Shown here one piece after another: positions 33,336 to 42,289 of a DNA stretch of 58,352 bases (position 1 is the stretch's first letter; each line of letters begins with the position of its first letter). Below the pieces are notes generated by a model. That model was given only the letters and a program-made list of their open reading frames with translations, was not told the origin of the DNA and ran no database searches. The DNA lies in NCBI GenBank assembly GCA_900545135.1, contig UQXL01000013.1, forward strand, positions 1-58,352, written 5' to 3'. The position numbers and the translations under genes were made by a program. This DNA is from an uncultured Eubacteriales bacterium (GTDB lineage: Bacteria > Bacillota > Clostridia > Peptostreptococcales > Anaerovoracaceae).

Positions 33336-34872
33336 CTGCCCCCACCTCCTTGTCCTGACGCTTTGCTCCGGACATGTAAAGTCCCAGCTCCTGAGCGTCG
33401 GTCTTCTTAGGGTCAAGTTCTCCTACTATCTCGCCCTCATACATTACAAGTATCCTGTCCGAAAGGCTCATGACCTCGTCCAGCTCGAGGGAAACCAGCA
33501 GGATGGCCTTATCCTTGTCTCTCTCTGAAACCAGCTGTCCGTGGATGTTTTCTATGGCTCCGACGTCAAGGCCTCTCGTCGGCTGTACGGCGATTATCAG
33601 CGGTTCGTCTCTGTCCAGCTCCCTGGCGATTATGGCTTTCTGCTGATTTCCTCCCGACATGCTCCGTGCCACAGTCACAGGACCCTGGCCTGAGCGGATG
33701 TCGTATTCTTCAATGAGCTTATCAGCGTATTTTCTTACTTCGCTGAATTTAATAAATCCATGGTTCTGGAACTGCTTTTCTCTGAATTTCTGCAGAACAA
33801 GATTCTGCTCCAGCGTGTATGAAAGAATCAAGCCGTGTTTATGACGGTCCTCCGGAATGTGGCTCATTCCGGCAAGGCTGCGTTCTCTTATGCTGGCATG
33901 TGAAATATCTTTGCCGCAGAGAGTTATCTTCCCTCCGCTGGTCTTGTCAAGCCCGGTGATACCGTGTATCAGCTCAGTCTGGCCGTTTCCGTCGATACCG
34001 GCTATACATACGATCTCGCCCTGCCGCACGTCAAAAGAAACTCCCCTGACGGCGTCGTTTTTATGGAGCTTTGACGGAACGCTGAGGTTTTCCACAGACA
34101 GCACCACGTCTTTCGGCTTAGCCTCTGTCTTATCTATCTCCAGCTGTACCGGTCTTCCTACCATCATGGTGGAAAGCTGCTGCTTGGTCACGTCTTTGGT
34201 GTTGACAGTTCCGATGTACTTTCCCTTGTGCAGCACGGTGACCCTGTCTGATACAGCCATGATTTCATTCAATTTATGCGTGATAAACAAGATAGATTTG
34301 CCCTCTTGCGCAAACCCTCTCATAATTTCCATAAGTTCGTCTATCTCTTGAGGCGTCAGAACTGCTGTAGGCTCGTCGAAAATCAAGATTTCATTTTCTC
34401 TGTAGAGCATCTTCAAAATTTCTACGCGCTGCTGCATGCCTACGGTGATATCTTCAACCTTGGCGTTTACGTCTACCTTAAGGCCATACTTCTCCGACAG
34501 CTCAATAACTTTCTTTTTGGCTTCTTTCTTCTGCAGAAAGCCCATTTTAGTCGTCTCGGCTCCTAAAATTATATTGTCCAGAACGGTGAAAACGTCGATC
34601 AGCTTAAAATGCTGATGCACCATTCCTATGCCAAGAGCCGTGGCATCGTTAGGATTGTTGATCTTTACTTCTTTTCCGTCTTTTAAGATCGTGCCCTTCT
34701 CAGGCTGATAAAGTCCGAATAAAACACTCATGAGAGTGGATTTCCCCGCTCCGTTTTCGCCCAGGAGCGCGTGTATCTCTCCCTTTTTCAGTTGTAGCGT
34801 TATATCGTCGTTGGCCACAATTCCCGGAAACTCTTTCCGTATGTGGTTCATCTCAATTACGTATTCTGACAT
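33328..34872 (-). CDS. BMP-type nucleoside ABC transporter ATPase (double domain)
   Basis: 514 residues from ATG at 34872 (AAAGGATAA upstream). Two ABC domains in tandem, as in NupO/YufO and RbsA: the first with ALLGENGAGKSTLMSVLF and VGMQQRVEILKML, the second with CIAGIDGNGQTELIHGITG and MSGGNQQKAIIARELDRD. The second Walker A (GIDGNGQTE) is degenerate, normal for this family. Energises uptake of nucleosides delivered by the lipoprotein encoded upstream. Confidence 0.94.
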   Translation of the reverse strand: MSEYVIEMNHIRKEFPGIVANDDITLQLKKGEIHALLGENGAGKSTLMSVLFGLYQPEKGTILKDGKEVKINNPNDATALGIGMVHQHFKLIDVFTVLDNIILGAETTKMGFLQKKEAKKKVIELSEKYGLKVDVNAKVEDITVGMQQRVEILKMLYRENEILIFDEPTAVLTPQEIDELMEIMRGFAQEGKSILFITHKLNEIMAVSDRVTVLHKGKYIGTVNTKDVTKQQLSTMMVGRPVQLEIDKTEAKPKDVVLSVENLSVPSKLHKNDAVRGVSFDVRQGEIVCIAGIDGNGQTELIHGITGLDKTSGGKITLCGKDISHASIRERSLAGMSHIPEDRHKHGLILSYTLEQNLVLQKFREKQFQNHGFIKFSEVRKYADKLIEEYDIRSGQGPVTVARSMSGGNQQKAIIARELDRDEPLIIAVQPTRGLDVGAIENIHGQLVSERDKDKAILLVSLELDEVMSLSDRILVMYEGEIVGELDPKKTDAQELGLYMSGAKRQDKEVGADV

Positions 34873-34905
34873 CGCTTTATCCTTTGCAAACATTCTATAA
34901 CCTAC

Positions 34906-34936
34906 AAAAAGGGGGAACATAAAAATCCCCCCTTTT
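34906..34936 (-). terminator. Intercistronic hairpin between bmp lipoprotein and ATPase genes
   Basis: AAAAGGGGG pairs with CCCCCTTTT around AACATAAAAAT, followed on the minus strand by TTTTTG. Same placement as the 2576-2611 hairpin of the amino-acid operon: partial termination would keep the binding protein more abundant than the transporter body. Confidence 0.75.
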
Positions 34937-34978
34937 ATGCAAGTCTGATAACTTGTTTAATTTATCCGCCTGTACGGA

Positions 34979-36118
34979 TTATTTAACAAATGTGATGTTT
35001 TCCCATTCAACTGTGCTTGGGTCTGAAACCTGTTCGCTGGAGATTTCGATTTCTCCGCTCTTAACCTTTTCATAGAGAGCGTTGTACTCTTCAACTGTCC
35101 AGTTTTTAAGCGACCAAGTGTCTGTAGGGATACCTACTGCGTCTGACTCAGCTCCGAAAACAGTGATCTTTCCGCCGAAATCAGCCCACTTGTCATCATA
35201 GTAAGCTCCGATAACGTTCATAGTGGATCCTGCCAGGTCTTTCATGGCTGAAGTAACTACTGTATCGGACTGACCTGACTGGTCAACGTCAACGCCGATG
35301 ATGTCGCCGTCGTTGGCTCCTGCAGCAGCAGTACCTGACTGGAACATGCTTCCGCCGCACATGAAGATGACTTCTGTACCGGTTTCAAACCAGCCGCCCA
35401 GCATAGCCTGTAAGTCCTGAGAAGCGGAGAAGGATGAACCGTATTCCCAGCTGTATCTCATCTCTACTTTAGAACCTTTTTCTGCAGCTCCTGCTTCTAC
35501 GCCCTGAACGAATCCGTATCCGTATTTGATGCAGGCAGGGTTGCTTCCGCCGCCGCCGCCGGAGAATCCGATCTTAGTGTAGCCTTCCATAGCTGCGGCA
35601 TATCCTGCCAGATAACCCGCCTGTTCTTCCTTGTAGCTTACGGAAGCGATATTATCAACGCCTTCAATTGATCCGTCGATAAATATGAACTGAACCTCTG
35701 GGAAATCCTTGGCGGCCTGTGTAAGCGACGGAGCCTGCAGATAACCTGCGGCTACAACGATCTTGGCGCCGGCGTCTACAGCTGCCTTCATAGCGTCGTA
35801 TCTGTCAGTATCGGTAGCCTGATCGCCGTTGGCCGGCTGATAATACTTGTATGACAGATCGTTTTCTGAAGCATAGCCCTTAACTCCGTTCCAAGTGAAC
35901 TGGTTGAAGGAACCGTCTTTCAGCTGGCCGACGTCTGTTATGAACGCCAATTCATAAGTTCCGTCTTCAGATTCCATAGTATCCGGAATCGAATCATAGT
36001 TAACAGCTCCATCATTGTCAGCATCGCCGCCGTCGTTGCCGGAATCACCGTTTCCGCCGCAAGCGCCGAGAGCGAATACCATTACCATGATGAGCAATAA
36101 TGAAAGAAACTTTTTCAT
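34979..36118 (-). CDS. BMP-family nucleoside-binding lipoprotein
   Basis: 379 residues. Lipoprotein signal peptide with lipobox FALGAC near residue 20, Gly/Asp-rich linker, then a Bmp/Med domain: AFITDVGQLKDGSFNQFTWN (about residues 58-77), then IGFSGGGGGSNPACIKYGYG. Relatives bind purine nucleosides (PnrA, NupN). First gene of the nucleoside ABC operon. Ribosome binding site TTAGGAGGG. Confidence 0.94.
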   Translation of the reverse strand: MKKFLSLLLIMVMVFALGACGGNGDSGNDGGDADNDGAVNYDSIPDTMESEDGTYELAFITDVGQLKDGSFNQFTWNGVKGYASENDLSYKYYQPANGDQATDTDRYDAMKAAVDAGAKIVVAAGYLQAPSLTQAAKDFPEVQFIFIDGSIEGVDNIASVSYKEEQAGYLAGYAAAMEGYTKIGFSGGGGGSNPACIKYGYGFVQGVEAGAAEKGSKVEMRYSWEYGSSFSASQDLQAMLGGWFETGTEVIFMCGGSMFQSGTAAAGANDGDIIGVDVDQSGQSDTVVTSAMKDLAGSTMNVIGAYYDDKWADFGGKITVFGAESDAVGIPTDTWSLKNWTVEEYNALYEKVKSGEIEISSEQVSDPSTVEWENITFVK

Positions 36119-36160
36119 CTTTTCCCTCCTAAGTAATTTGGCAATAAATTTTATAAGTCA

Positions 36161-36188
36161 ATTATATAATAAAGATTCCAAAAGTAAA
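36161..36188 (-). promoter_or_regulatory. Promoter of the nucleoside ABC operon
   Basis: Minus-strand TTTACT (36183-36188), 16-bp spacer, TATAAT (36161-36166), about 43 bp before the bmp start. A nearby TTGACT lacks a good -10. Confidence 0.55.
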
Positions 36189-36354
36189 AGTATTTTTTGC
36201 GTTCTTATGTATTTTTTGTCAAATTTTTGTTAGAAGAAGTTGTAATTTTCGTCGAGGTCATGTATCTGTATTTTTCAAATATTCCCCTTTTCGCGCCTGA
36301 ATATTATTTCTGCATCATCTGCCATACAATATCCGTACTCCTAAAATCAAATTT

Positions 36355-36395
36355 CCGGGGAGCTCGAGGCGGCTCTTCCTTCCGCTGCTCCCCGG
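36355..36395 (-). terminator. Terminator downstream of the CAP-domain gene
   Basis: CCGGGGAGC (36355-36363) pairs perfectly with GCTCCCCGG (36387-36395); on the minus strand AAATTTGATTTT follows. About 14 bp after the stop at 36409. Confidence 0.7.
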
Positions 36396-36408
36396 GAAGT
36401 CGTGCTCA

Positions 36409-37164
36409 TCAGCCTATGAACATCTGCACCCAATAGGTTGTTCCGTTTTCATCCACCGCGTATCCTACTCCCAGCTCCGTGTATCTGTCCCTGAGAATAT
36501 TAGCTCTGTGTCCCTGCGAGTTCATCCAGGCGTTCATGACGGCTTCAGCGCTCTTTTGGCCTTTGGCGATGTTTTCGCCCGCGGTCATGTAGCTTATTCC
36601 GTAATCTTTCATCATGTCAAATGCCGAGCCGTAAGTAGGCGAGTTATGGGAAAAATATCTGTTCTTTGCCATGTCTTCTGCTTTCATCTGTGCCACGCTG
36701 GAGAGTTTGCTGTTTAAAGTCAGCCGCGAAAGTCCGGCTTTTGTTCTTTCCTGATTTACAAGGTTTAGGACTTTGTTTGCCTGAACATAGCTTTCGCCGC
36801 TGCCCTGGGACCAGCCGCCGTCCTGCGTGCCGTCGTTTTCTGTTCCGCCGGTGCCGCCGTTTTCTGTGCCGCCGTTTTCACCGCCGCCGAAGTTTTCACC
36901 GCCGCCGAAGTCCGGGAGCCCAGGCGTCTCATTTTCTGTTCCATTGTCCTGATCCGAATCTGCCGCTCCGTTTCCCGGTCCTGTCTCTTCTGAAGAATCA
37001 TCGTCATTCCAGCCGCTGCCTCCGATGATGAAGCTGAATATCTTATATATGTCCGCGAAGCACGATTTGAGAGAAACACTCCCTTTGGTTTCCGCAAGCG
37101 ATACTCCTGTCGAACCTACCGCCACAGCTAAAGCTATGACTGCAATCGTAAGTTTTCTTTTCAT
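36409..37164 (-). CDS. Secreted CAP-domain (SCP/PR1-like, YkwD) protein
   Basis: 251 residues. Signal peptide KRKLTIAVIALAVAVGSTG, then an acidic Gly/Glu/Asn-rich repeat linker (units like NFGGGENGGTENGGTGG) of about 70 residues, then the CAP domain from VLNLVNQERTKAGLSRL. CAP hallmarks are present: the His of RYFSHNSPTYGS, AGENIAKGQ, and HRANILRDRYTELGVGYA. Members are common in sporulating Firmicutes and secreted to the cell surface or medium; activity is not settled. Confidence 0.92.
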   Translation of the reverse strand: MKRKLTIAVIALAVAVGSTGVSLAETKGSVSLKSCFADIYKIFSFIIGGSGWNDDDSSEETGPGNGAADSDQDNGTENETPGLPDFGGGENFGGGENGGTENGGTGGTENDGTQDGGWSQGSGESYVQANKVLNLVNQERTKAGLSRLTLNSKLSSVAQMKAEDMAKNRYFSHNSPTYGSAFDMMKDYGISYMTAGENIAKGQKSAEAVMNAWMNSQGHRANILRDRYTELGVGYAVDENGTTYWVQMFIG

Positions 37165-37259
37165 CTCATTGCTCCTTTCTTGCTTTCAGCATTTAAAATA
37201 GTTTTCACTTACAAGCAAAACTATATTAACTGAAACGGAGCTTGTGAACCCAACAAAAA

Positions 37260-37279
37260 ATGGCAGCGTCGGCTGCCAT
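37260..37279 (-). terminator. Terminator of the Nudix gene
   Basis: ATGGCAGC-GTCG-GCTGCCAT, a tight 8-bp stem with a 4-base loop that touches the Nudix stop codon and is followed on the minus strand by a T-run. Confidence 0.82.
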
Positions 37280-37989
37280 CATAATATTTTCTCTGTGAAC
37301 CATTTTACAATTCTGGCCGTCATCCCCCAAATCACGCGGTTTTGCCAGCGATACACAGGAATGATATTCTTGCTTTTGCGCCAGTTATAGCTGGAAGAAA
37401 TTCCCGCCTCTTCGTAGGGAAAATCTGCCACATCGGAGATGATATCAGCCTCATATACTTTGGGCGGATTGTCTTTGAAGAACTGGAGCGGCACTGTGAA
37501 AAATTCCTCCACTTCCTCTTTGTTTATTTTTAGCTTTGCCAGAGACGTCTCCTGGATCTCGGCGACAAAGGTGTGCACTGTGTAGTCAGCAAAGCCGTAA
37601 AGCGTGTCGAACCGGGCGATGACATTCACCTCTGAGGCCGGTATGCCCGTCTCCTCTTCAAATTCGCGCAGCCCGGCCGCCAGGGGAGTCTCGCCTTTTT
37701 CTATCTTTCCTCCGGGAAAGCAAATATCGCCTGGTTGATTCTTGAGCCGGTTCGACCTGACTTCAAACAAGAGGCTCAGGCCGCTGCTATCTGCATTATC
37801 CTCGGGGCATTTCCCCTCCGCGCTGTCTCTGCCGCAAGCCTTTTCCTGGCTATCGCCGTCGCAAGCCTTTTCCTGGCTGTCGCCTGCTCCGACGCATATA
37901 GGTATTACAACGCTGAAAAAATTATGCCTGCCGATTGGTCCTGTTTCCCTCGTTTTCAGTTTTTCCTCTATTTTTATAATGTCTGACAT
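37279..37989 (-). CDS. Nudix hydrolase (CoA pyrophosphatase-like)
   Basis: 236 residues. The Nudix box is complete, GGKIEKGETPLAAGLREFEE followed by ETGI, and it is preceded by RSNRLKNQPGDICFPGGK, the CoA-pyrophosphatase subgroup motif (NQPGDICFPGG). C-terminal AGISSSYNWRKSKNIIPVYRW resembles YeaB/NUDT7 relatives. About 35 residues near position 35 are a tandem repeat (DSQEKACDG, DSQEKACGR) absent from relatives and coded by a 27-bp direct repeat (37827-37885). Likely hydrolyses CoA or related dinucleotides in the cytoplasm. Confidence 0.88.
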   Translation of the reverse strand: MSDIIKIEEKLKTRETGPIGRHNFFSVVIPICVGAGDSQEKACDGDSQEKACGRDSAEGKCPEDNADSSGLSLLFEVRSNRLKNQPGDICFPGGKIEKGETPLAAGLREFEEETGIPASEVNVIARFDTLYGFADYTVHTFVAEIQETSLAKLKINKEEVEEFFTVPLQFFKDNPPKVYEADIISDVADFPYEEAGISSSYNWRKSKNIIPVYRWQNRVIWGMTARIVKWFTEKIL

Positions 37990-38145
37990 TTATCTCCGCT
38001 CCCCGAAATATTATCCGCTCTCTGACACATTATCCGCTCCCTGATATATTATCCGCGCGGCCGATATCCGTTTCTGCCGGCCAGTTCTATCGGTCAGCTC
38101 TGCCGGCGGCTTCTGACGGCGCGCTCTGCCATCGCCAGCGGCAGT

Positions 38146-38240
38146 CGCAAGCAAAATCATTCCGCGAGTGGAATCAAAGCGCAAGCAAAATCATGCCGCA
38201 AGCGGCAAAAGCGCAGGCAAAATCGCGCCGCGAGTAAAAC
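38146..38240. repeat. Tandem hairpin-forming repeat in the Nudix / P-loop gene gap
   Basis: Three imperfect units of about 32-34 bp, each starting CGCA(A/G)GCAAAATC, at 38146, 38180 and 38212. Each holds a small inverted repeat, and the arms change together: ATTCC/GGAAT in unit 1, TGCCG/CGGCA in unit 2, GCGCC-type in unit 3. The rest of the 37990-38297 gap shows repeated ATTATCCGCTC words and no gene. Confidence 0.7.
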
Positions 38241-38244
38241 ATAA

Positions 38245-38264
38245 GGCGGTGGTTCCCCACCGCC
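38245..38264 (-). terminator. Hairpin downstream of the small P-loop gene
   Basis: GGCGGTGG-TTCC-CCACCGCC, perfect 8-bp GC-rich stem about 35 bp after the stop at 38298; the T-tract on the minus strand is weak, so terminator function is probable but not certain. Confidence 0.6.
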
Positions 38265-38297
38265 CGCATATTATTTAAAGCAAATTTATCAGTTTTA

Positions 38298-38720
38298 TCA
38301 GTTGAGAATCTCACAGTCGTCAAAGTTGACGCCGATCATCTCTTCCTTTTCAGCGCTGAGACTTACGACGAAGTCCATGCCGTAATCCTTGGATATGCTC
38401 TTGAGTCTTTCCACGAACTCAGGCAGGTCTCCGAGAGAAAAATCAGCGTGTTTTAAGATGCTGTCTATGTATATGGTCTCGATATCGTGATCTGAACTTA
38501 TGATTCCATAGAGGAATCCGATATATTCATCGCTGTTGGTGATGTGCTCGAAATCTTCCATACATATAACTCTTATTCTATATTTCAAATCATACATCAA
38601 TCTGTGATTCTTGTTGATAAAGATAATGCTTCCTTTGCTGTTTTCAACACATTCGTTGGCCAAGTCGATCATCTGCTTGGTTTTGCCGCTGCCTTTATGT
38701 CCCACTAATAATTTAACCAT
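38298..38720 (-). CDS. Small P-loop ATP-binding protein of unknown function
   Basis: 140 residues. Walker A is VGHKGSGKTKQMID at residues 6-19, Walker B-like strand is IETIYIDSILKH near residue 80. No DNA-binding or membrane segment. Homologous small P-loop proteins occur in Clostridia, sometimes labelled 'twitching motility/PilT-like' on the basis of the P-loop only; I do not recognise a defined role. It is monocistronic between rlmN and the Nudix gene. Both Walker motifs being intact suggests a real nucleotide-dependent enzyme or switch. Confidence 0.8.
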   Translation of the reverse strand: MVKLLVGHKGSGKTKQMIDLANECVENSKGSIIFINKNHRLMYDLKYRIRVICMEDFEHITNSDEYIGFLYGIISSDHDIETIYIDSILKHADFSLGDLPEFVERLKSISKDYGMDFVVSLSAEKEEMIGVNFDDCEILN

Positions 38721-38816
38721 GGTTATCGCCTCCTAAATAAATTTTGCTTAAACTCTTCAATCCTTTGATTTAGTTCTTTCATTATACAATAACCAAGCTG
38801 TCTTTTCAATGAAAAT

Positions 38817-39842
38817 TTATTTTTTTCCTTTCAGCCGCAGCTGACCGCATGCGCCGTCTATGTCGTCACCCAGCTCGCGCCTTATGGTAGATGGGATATT
38901 GCGTGCTTCAAGCAGAGCCTGAAACTTCTCCGCTTCCTCTTTGGGAGTAGTATCAAAGCCCGTTTCTTTGACCTTATTCAGCGGTATCAGATTGACGTGG
39001 CAGAGCATGCCTTTCAGAAGTTCAGCCAGCTGCATGGCATGTTCCGGCAAATCGTTGACGCCTCTTACGAGAGTATATTCAAAGGTGATGCGTCTGGAAG
39101 TCGTCTCAGTATATCTCCTGCATGCTCCTATCAGTTCTTTCAGCGGATATTTGCCGTTTACAGGCATCATGCCGCTTCGTATCTCATCGTTCGGCGCGTG
39201 CAGGGAAATGGCCAGGTTTACCTGCGGAAAATCTTTCGCAAATTGTCCTATCATCGGAACGAGGCCGCAGGTGGAGACCGTTATGTTTCTCATGCCCAGA
39301 TTCTTGCCGGCCTTGTCGTTGATGATCTTTATGAACCGTGAAAGGTTCTCGTAGTTGTCGAAGGGCTCTCCCGTACCCATGACCACCACGTGATTCACCC
39401 TTTCTCCCGTATCTCTCTCGGCTGCAATGATCTGTTCAGCTATCTCCCCGGCTGTCAGATTACGGCACAGTCCGTCTATGCCGGAAGCGCAGAAACGGCA
39501 GCTCATGCGGCAGCCTGCCTGCGACGACACGCACACCGTATTGCCGTATTTGTATCTCATGAAAACGCTTTCCACCGCGTTGCCGTCACCGAGGCGGAAA
39601 AGATATTTCCTCGTCCCGTCGAGTTTTGAAACCTGAACCTGCTCCGGCTCCATCGTTCCCGGCGAAAGACCCTCTTCCCACAGCTTTTTTCTCAGGCTTA
39701 AGGGCAAGTTATTCATCTCATCGAAATCCGAAATACCCTTATAGAGCCAAGCAAATATCTGCTTGGCTCTGAATTTAGGTTCTCCCATTCCGGTGAGAAG
39801 TTCTTCCAGTTCATTTAGCTGTAAATCTTTTAAATTCGTCAT
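38817..39842 (-). CDS. rlmN: 23S rRNA (A2503)-C2 methyltransferase RlmN
   Basis: Radical SAM methyltransferase, 341 residues from ATG at 39842, two bases after the stop of the ABC fusion gene (a TTG two codons earlier is possible). The cluster motif is CRMSCRFC (Cys-x3-Cys-x2-Cys), preceded by VCVSSQAGC. The methyl-carrying Cys is in the C-terminal DDIDGACGQLRLK and the second in VNHVVVMGTGEPFDN context. Also methylates tRNA A37 in some bacteria. Apparent translational coupling to the ABC gene, with no clear binding site of its own. Confidence 0.95.
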   Translation of the reverse strand: MTNLKDLQLNELEELLTGMGEPKFRAKQIFAWLYKGISDFDEMNNLPLSLRKKLWEEGLSPGTMEPEQVQVSKLDGTRKYLFRLGDGNAVESVFMRYKYGNTVCVSSQAGCRMSCRFCASGIDGLCRNLTAGEIAEQIIAAERDTGERVNHVVVMGTGEPFDNYENLSRFIKIINDKAGKNLGMRNITVSTCGLVPMIGQFAKDFPQVNLAISLHAPNDEIRSGMMPVNGKYPLKELIGACRRYTETTSRRITFEYTLVRGVNDLPEHAMQLAELLKGMLCHVNLIPLNKVKETGFDTTPKEEAEKFQALLEARNIPSTIRRELGDDIDGACGQLRLKGKK

Positions 39843-39844
39843 AA

Positions 39845-42286
39845 TCAATCCACATCGTGTCTTGCCAGAATGGCGGCAGGACTCTTTCTCATCGTGCTGA
39901 ATACAGGGATCAGTCCCACTATGGCGTTGAAGACGTACACTATGGCTATCGCGCCTCCCACTACGACGATGTTCAGGGCAAACATGGAGGAAAGCATCTC
40001 TATCTTGAGCAGGTGATAGAGGATATACGTCATTACGCCTATGCCTGTAAGGCTGCCGATGGTGGTCACGGCAAAGATTTCTCCCAGGAACATCTTGTAG
40101 ATGTCCGTCTTCTTTACGCCGATCGCCCTGTAAATCCCTATTTCCTTGATTCTTGAGAGGAAAGAAGATCTGGTCATCAGCAGTATCTCTATGAGGGAAA
40201 TCGCCAGCATTATGAGACCCATGGCTATGGCGCCTCCTGTGGACTCTCTCCTGTCCTTGGCGTATTCCTCTCTGTCGCTCTCGTAGGCGGATTTCACATT
40301 CAGATTCAGGGCCTGCATATCGGCCATGGCCTCTTCTTTGTCTTGAGGCGCTATCGAAAATCCCTTTGCTCCCTCAATTATAGAATACTTTATAGTGTTC
40401 TGATTTACAAGGAAAACTTGCGCATGATCGGGGCTTTCGTAATATCCAACTACTTTCAGCTTATGGCCGCCTGCCTTGACGTCTGTCTCTTTTCCCAGAG
40501 GCATTTCCTGCTTTCTGTCGAGGGGAACTATCATCTCATAGTCGTTTTCCGGCATTCTGCCCTCTTTCAGAGTATATTCGCCTGCGTAAGTCTGATAGTT
40601 GAAGATGTTCTTCTGTTCCGGCATTTCTCCAGTCTCTTCGTAGGTCATTTCTTCACCGCCGCCGGAGCTGTTGTAGAGCATATCTGTGAAGAGGGATGGG
40701 TCGGCATATATCAGAGGTTCTGTCCTGTCAGTTATTCCTACTATTTTAAAATCTTCCATCGAATCCAGCGTCAGACTCTGTCCCAGCATCTGTTCGGCGT
40801 CGTTTATGCCTACCTGGGATGCTTTTCCGTCGCGGAACATTCTTTCTATGCTTATCTTATCTATGACGATTTCCTGCGGATTTTCAGGCATGCGGCCATA
40901 TATAAGGTCCTCTTCCGTTATTTCCGCTATATCGGTCAGGTCTCCTGAAATCACGCCGTAAGCCATATTGGTCTGATAGTAAAAGTTCATCTTGAACATC
41001 ATATCCACATGGGCGGAACCGGGGAAGAGATATTTGACGGACTCCAGCTTTTCATATTCCAGATATTTATCAGCGTCGACTTTAGGTATCTCTACTTCAA
41101 GGTATTCCTTGCTGCCCTGGATAAAGTCCTTATCCTTGATATCAAGGCTTGCGTATATGCTGCTCAGCGAATAGGTTATGAAGATTCCGGCCAAGAAAAA
41201 CCCGATGAAGAGCAGCTTCTTTATCAGAGGATAGGCCATTATTTTCCTGAATCCTCTCATTAGCGACGGGAAGAAGCCTATTATAGAGCTGTATTTCTCG
41301 TCGATGGCGTGATCCACCACCTTGTCAAAATCAAAGTCGTATTCTTCATACAGGCTCTTGTCGATTTCCTTGTAATGGTCGTCGACGAACTCTATGGCTG
41401 AGTTTTGATCGACTACTTCTATCCTCGTTTCAGCCTTGGATTTTATATATATGTTGCCGTTCTTTACGACTATATCCAGCGCAATGTCATCATTTTCAGC
41501 GCCGTAGAAATCTAGGCTCACTGAATCTTTAGAAACGGTCTCATGCTTTTCAAAATCCTTGAGATAGAATTTGTTGTCTATCCTGTAATCAAGGTTGTCG
41601 TCGGTCTGATTTTCGTAATCGGCGGTTATCCTGCCGTCCTTGAGTTCTATGATCCTGGAGGCGTAGAATTTGGCCAACTCCACTTCATGGGTCACGAGGA
41701 CAACGAGCCTGTCTCTGGAAATGGCCTTGATTATATTCATGATCTCGATGGTGTTGGCGCTGTCCAGATTTCCCGTCGGCTCATCGGCGATGATTATCTT
41801 CGGATTCTTGGCTATGGCCCTGGCGATGCCTACTCTCTGGCGTTCACCGCCGGAAAGCATGTCGGCCATCCTGTTTCTGTAGCGATAGATTCCCAGCGTT
41901 TCGAGAACGTAATCTATTCTCTTTTTGATTTCCGCCTCGTCCTTGATGCCTATCATTCTCAGTGCCATGGCTACGTTCTCGTATACGGTCATGCTGTCCA
42001 CCAGCTTATAGTCCTGGAAAATGTAGCCTATATTCAAGTTTCTTATCTCGTCTACTCTGGAAGCTCTCCTGCCTGTTATCTTGGCTCCGTCCACGAAGAT
42101 GTCTCCGCTGTTGACGCTGTCCAGACCGCCGATGGCGTTGAGCATTGTAGTCTTTCCTGAACCCGATGGTCCGAGAAGGGCCACAAGGCCTTTTCCGCCC
42201 AGTTCCAAAGTGGTGTCGTTGATAACGTGTATCTGGTTTTTCTTGCCTTTATTGAAATATTTATTTACTCCTTTTAACCTGATCAT
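39845..42286 (-). CDS. ABC ATPase-permease fusion (MacB/FtsX type), second of a pair
   Basis: 813 residues. Residues 1-225 are a complete ATPase with LGPSGSGKTTMLNAIGGL, signature LSGGERQRVGIARAIA and Walker B IIIADEPTG. A membrane helix near residue 350 (LLFIGFFLAGIFITYSLSSI), a large extracytoplasmic MacB-like domain, then three C-terminal helices of the FtsX fold with SRIKEIGIYRAIGVKKTDIY. This is an export or mechanotransmission type transporter, not an importer. Lies 3 bp after the preceding fusion gene; the two probably form a heterodimer. Substrate, perhaps a peptide or antibiotic, unknown. Confidence 0.9.
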   Translation of the reverse strand: MIRLKGVNKYFNKGKKNQIHVINDTTLELGGKGLVALLGPSGSGKTTMLNAIGGLDSVNSGDIFVDGAKITGRRASRVDEIRNLNIGYIFQDYKLVDSMTVYENVAMALRMIGIKDEAEIKKRIDYVLETLGIYRYRNRMADMLSGGERQRVGIARAIAKNPKIIIADEPTGNLDSANTIEIMNIIKAISRDRLVVLVTHEVELAKFYASRIIELKDGRITADYENQTDDNLDYRIDNKFYLKDFEKHETVSKDSVSLDFYGAENDDIALDIVVKNGNIYIKSKAETRIEVVDQNSAIEFVDDHYKEIDKSLYEEYDFDFDKVVDHAIDEKYSSIIGFFPSLMRGFRKIMAYPLIKKLLFIGFFLAGIFITYSLSSIYASLDIKDKDFIQGSKEYLEVEIPKVDADKYLEYEKLESVKYLFPGSAHVDMMFKMNFYYQTNMAYGVISGDLTDIAEITEEDLIYGRMPENPQEIVIDKISIERMFRDGKASQVGINDAEQMLGQSLTLDSMEDFKIVGITDRTEPLIYADPSLFTDMLYNSSGGGEEMTYEETGEMPEQKNIFNYQTYAGEYTLKEGRMPENDYEMIVPLDRKQEMPLGKETDVKAGGHKLKVVGYYESPDHAQVFLVNQNTIKYSIIEGAKGFSIAPQDKEEAMADMQALNLNVKSAYESDREEYAKDRRESTGGAIAMGLIMLAISLIEILLMTRSSFLSRIKEIGIYRAIGVKKTDIYKMFLGEIFAVTTIGSLTGIGVMTYILYHLLKIEMLSSMFALNIVVVGGAIAIVYVFNAIVGLIPVFSTMRKSPAAILARHDVD

Positions 42287-42289
42287 CTG

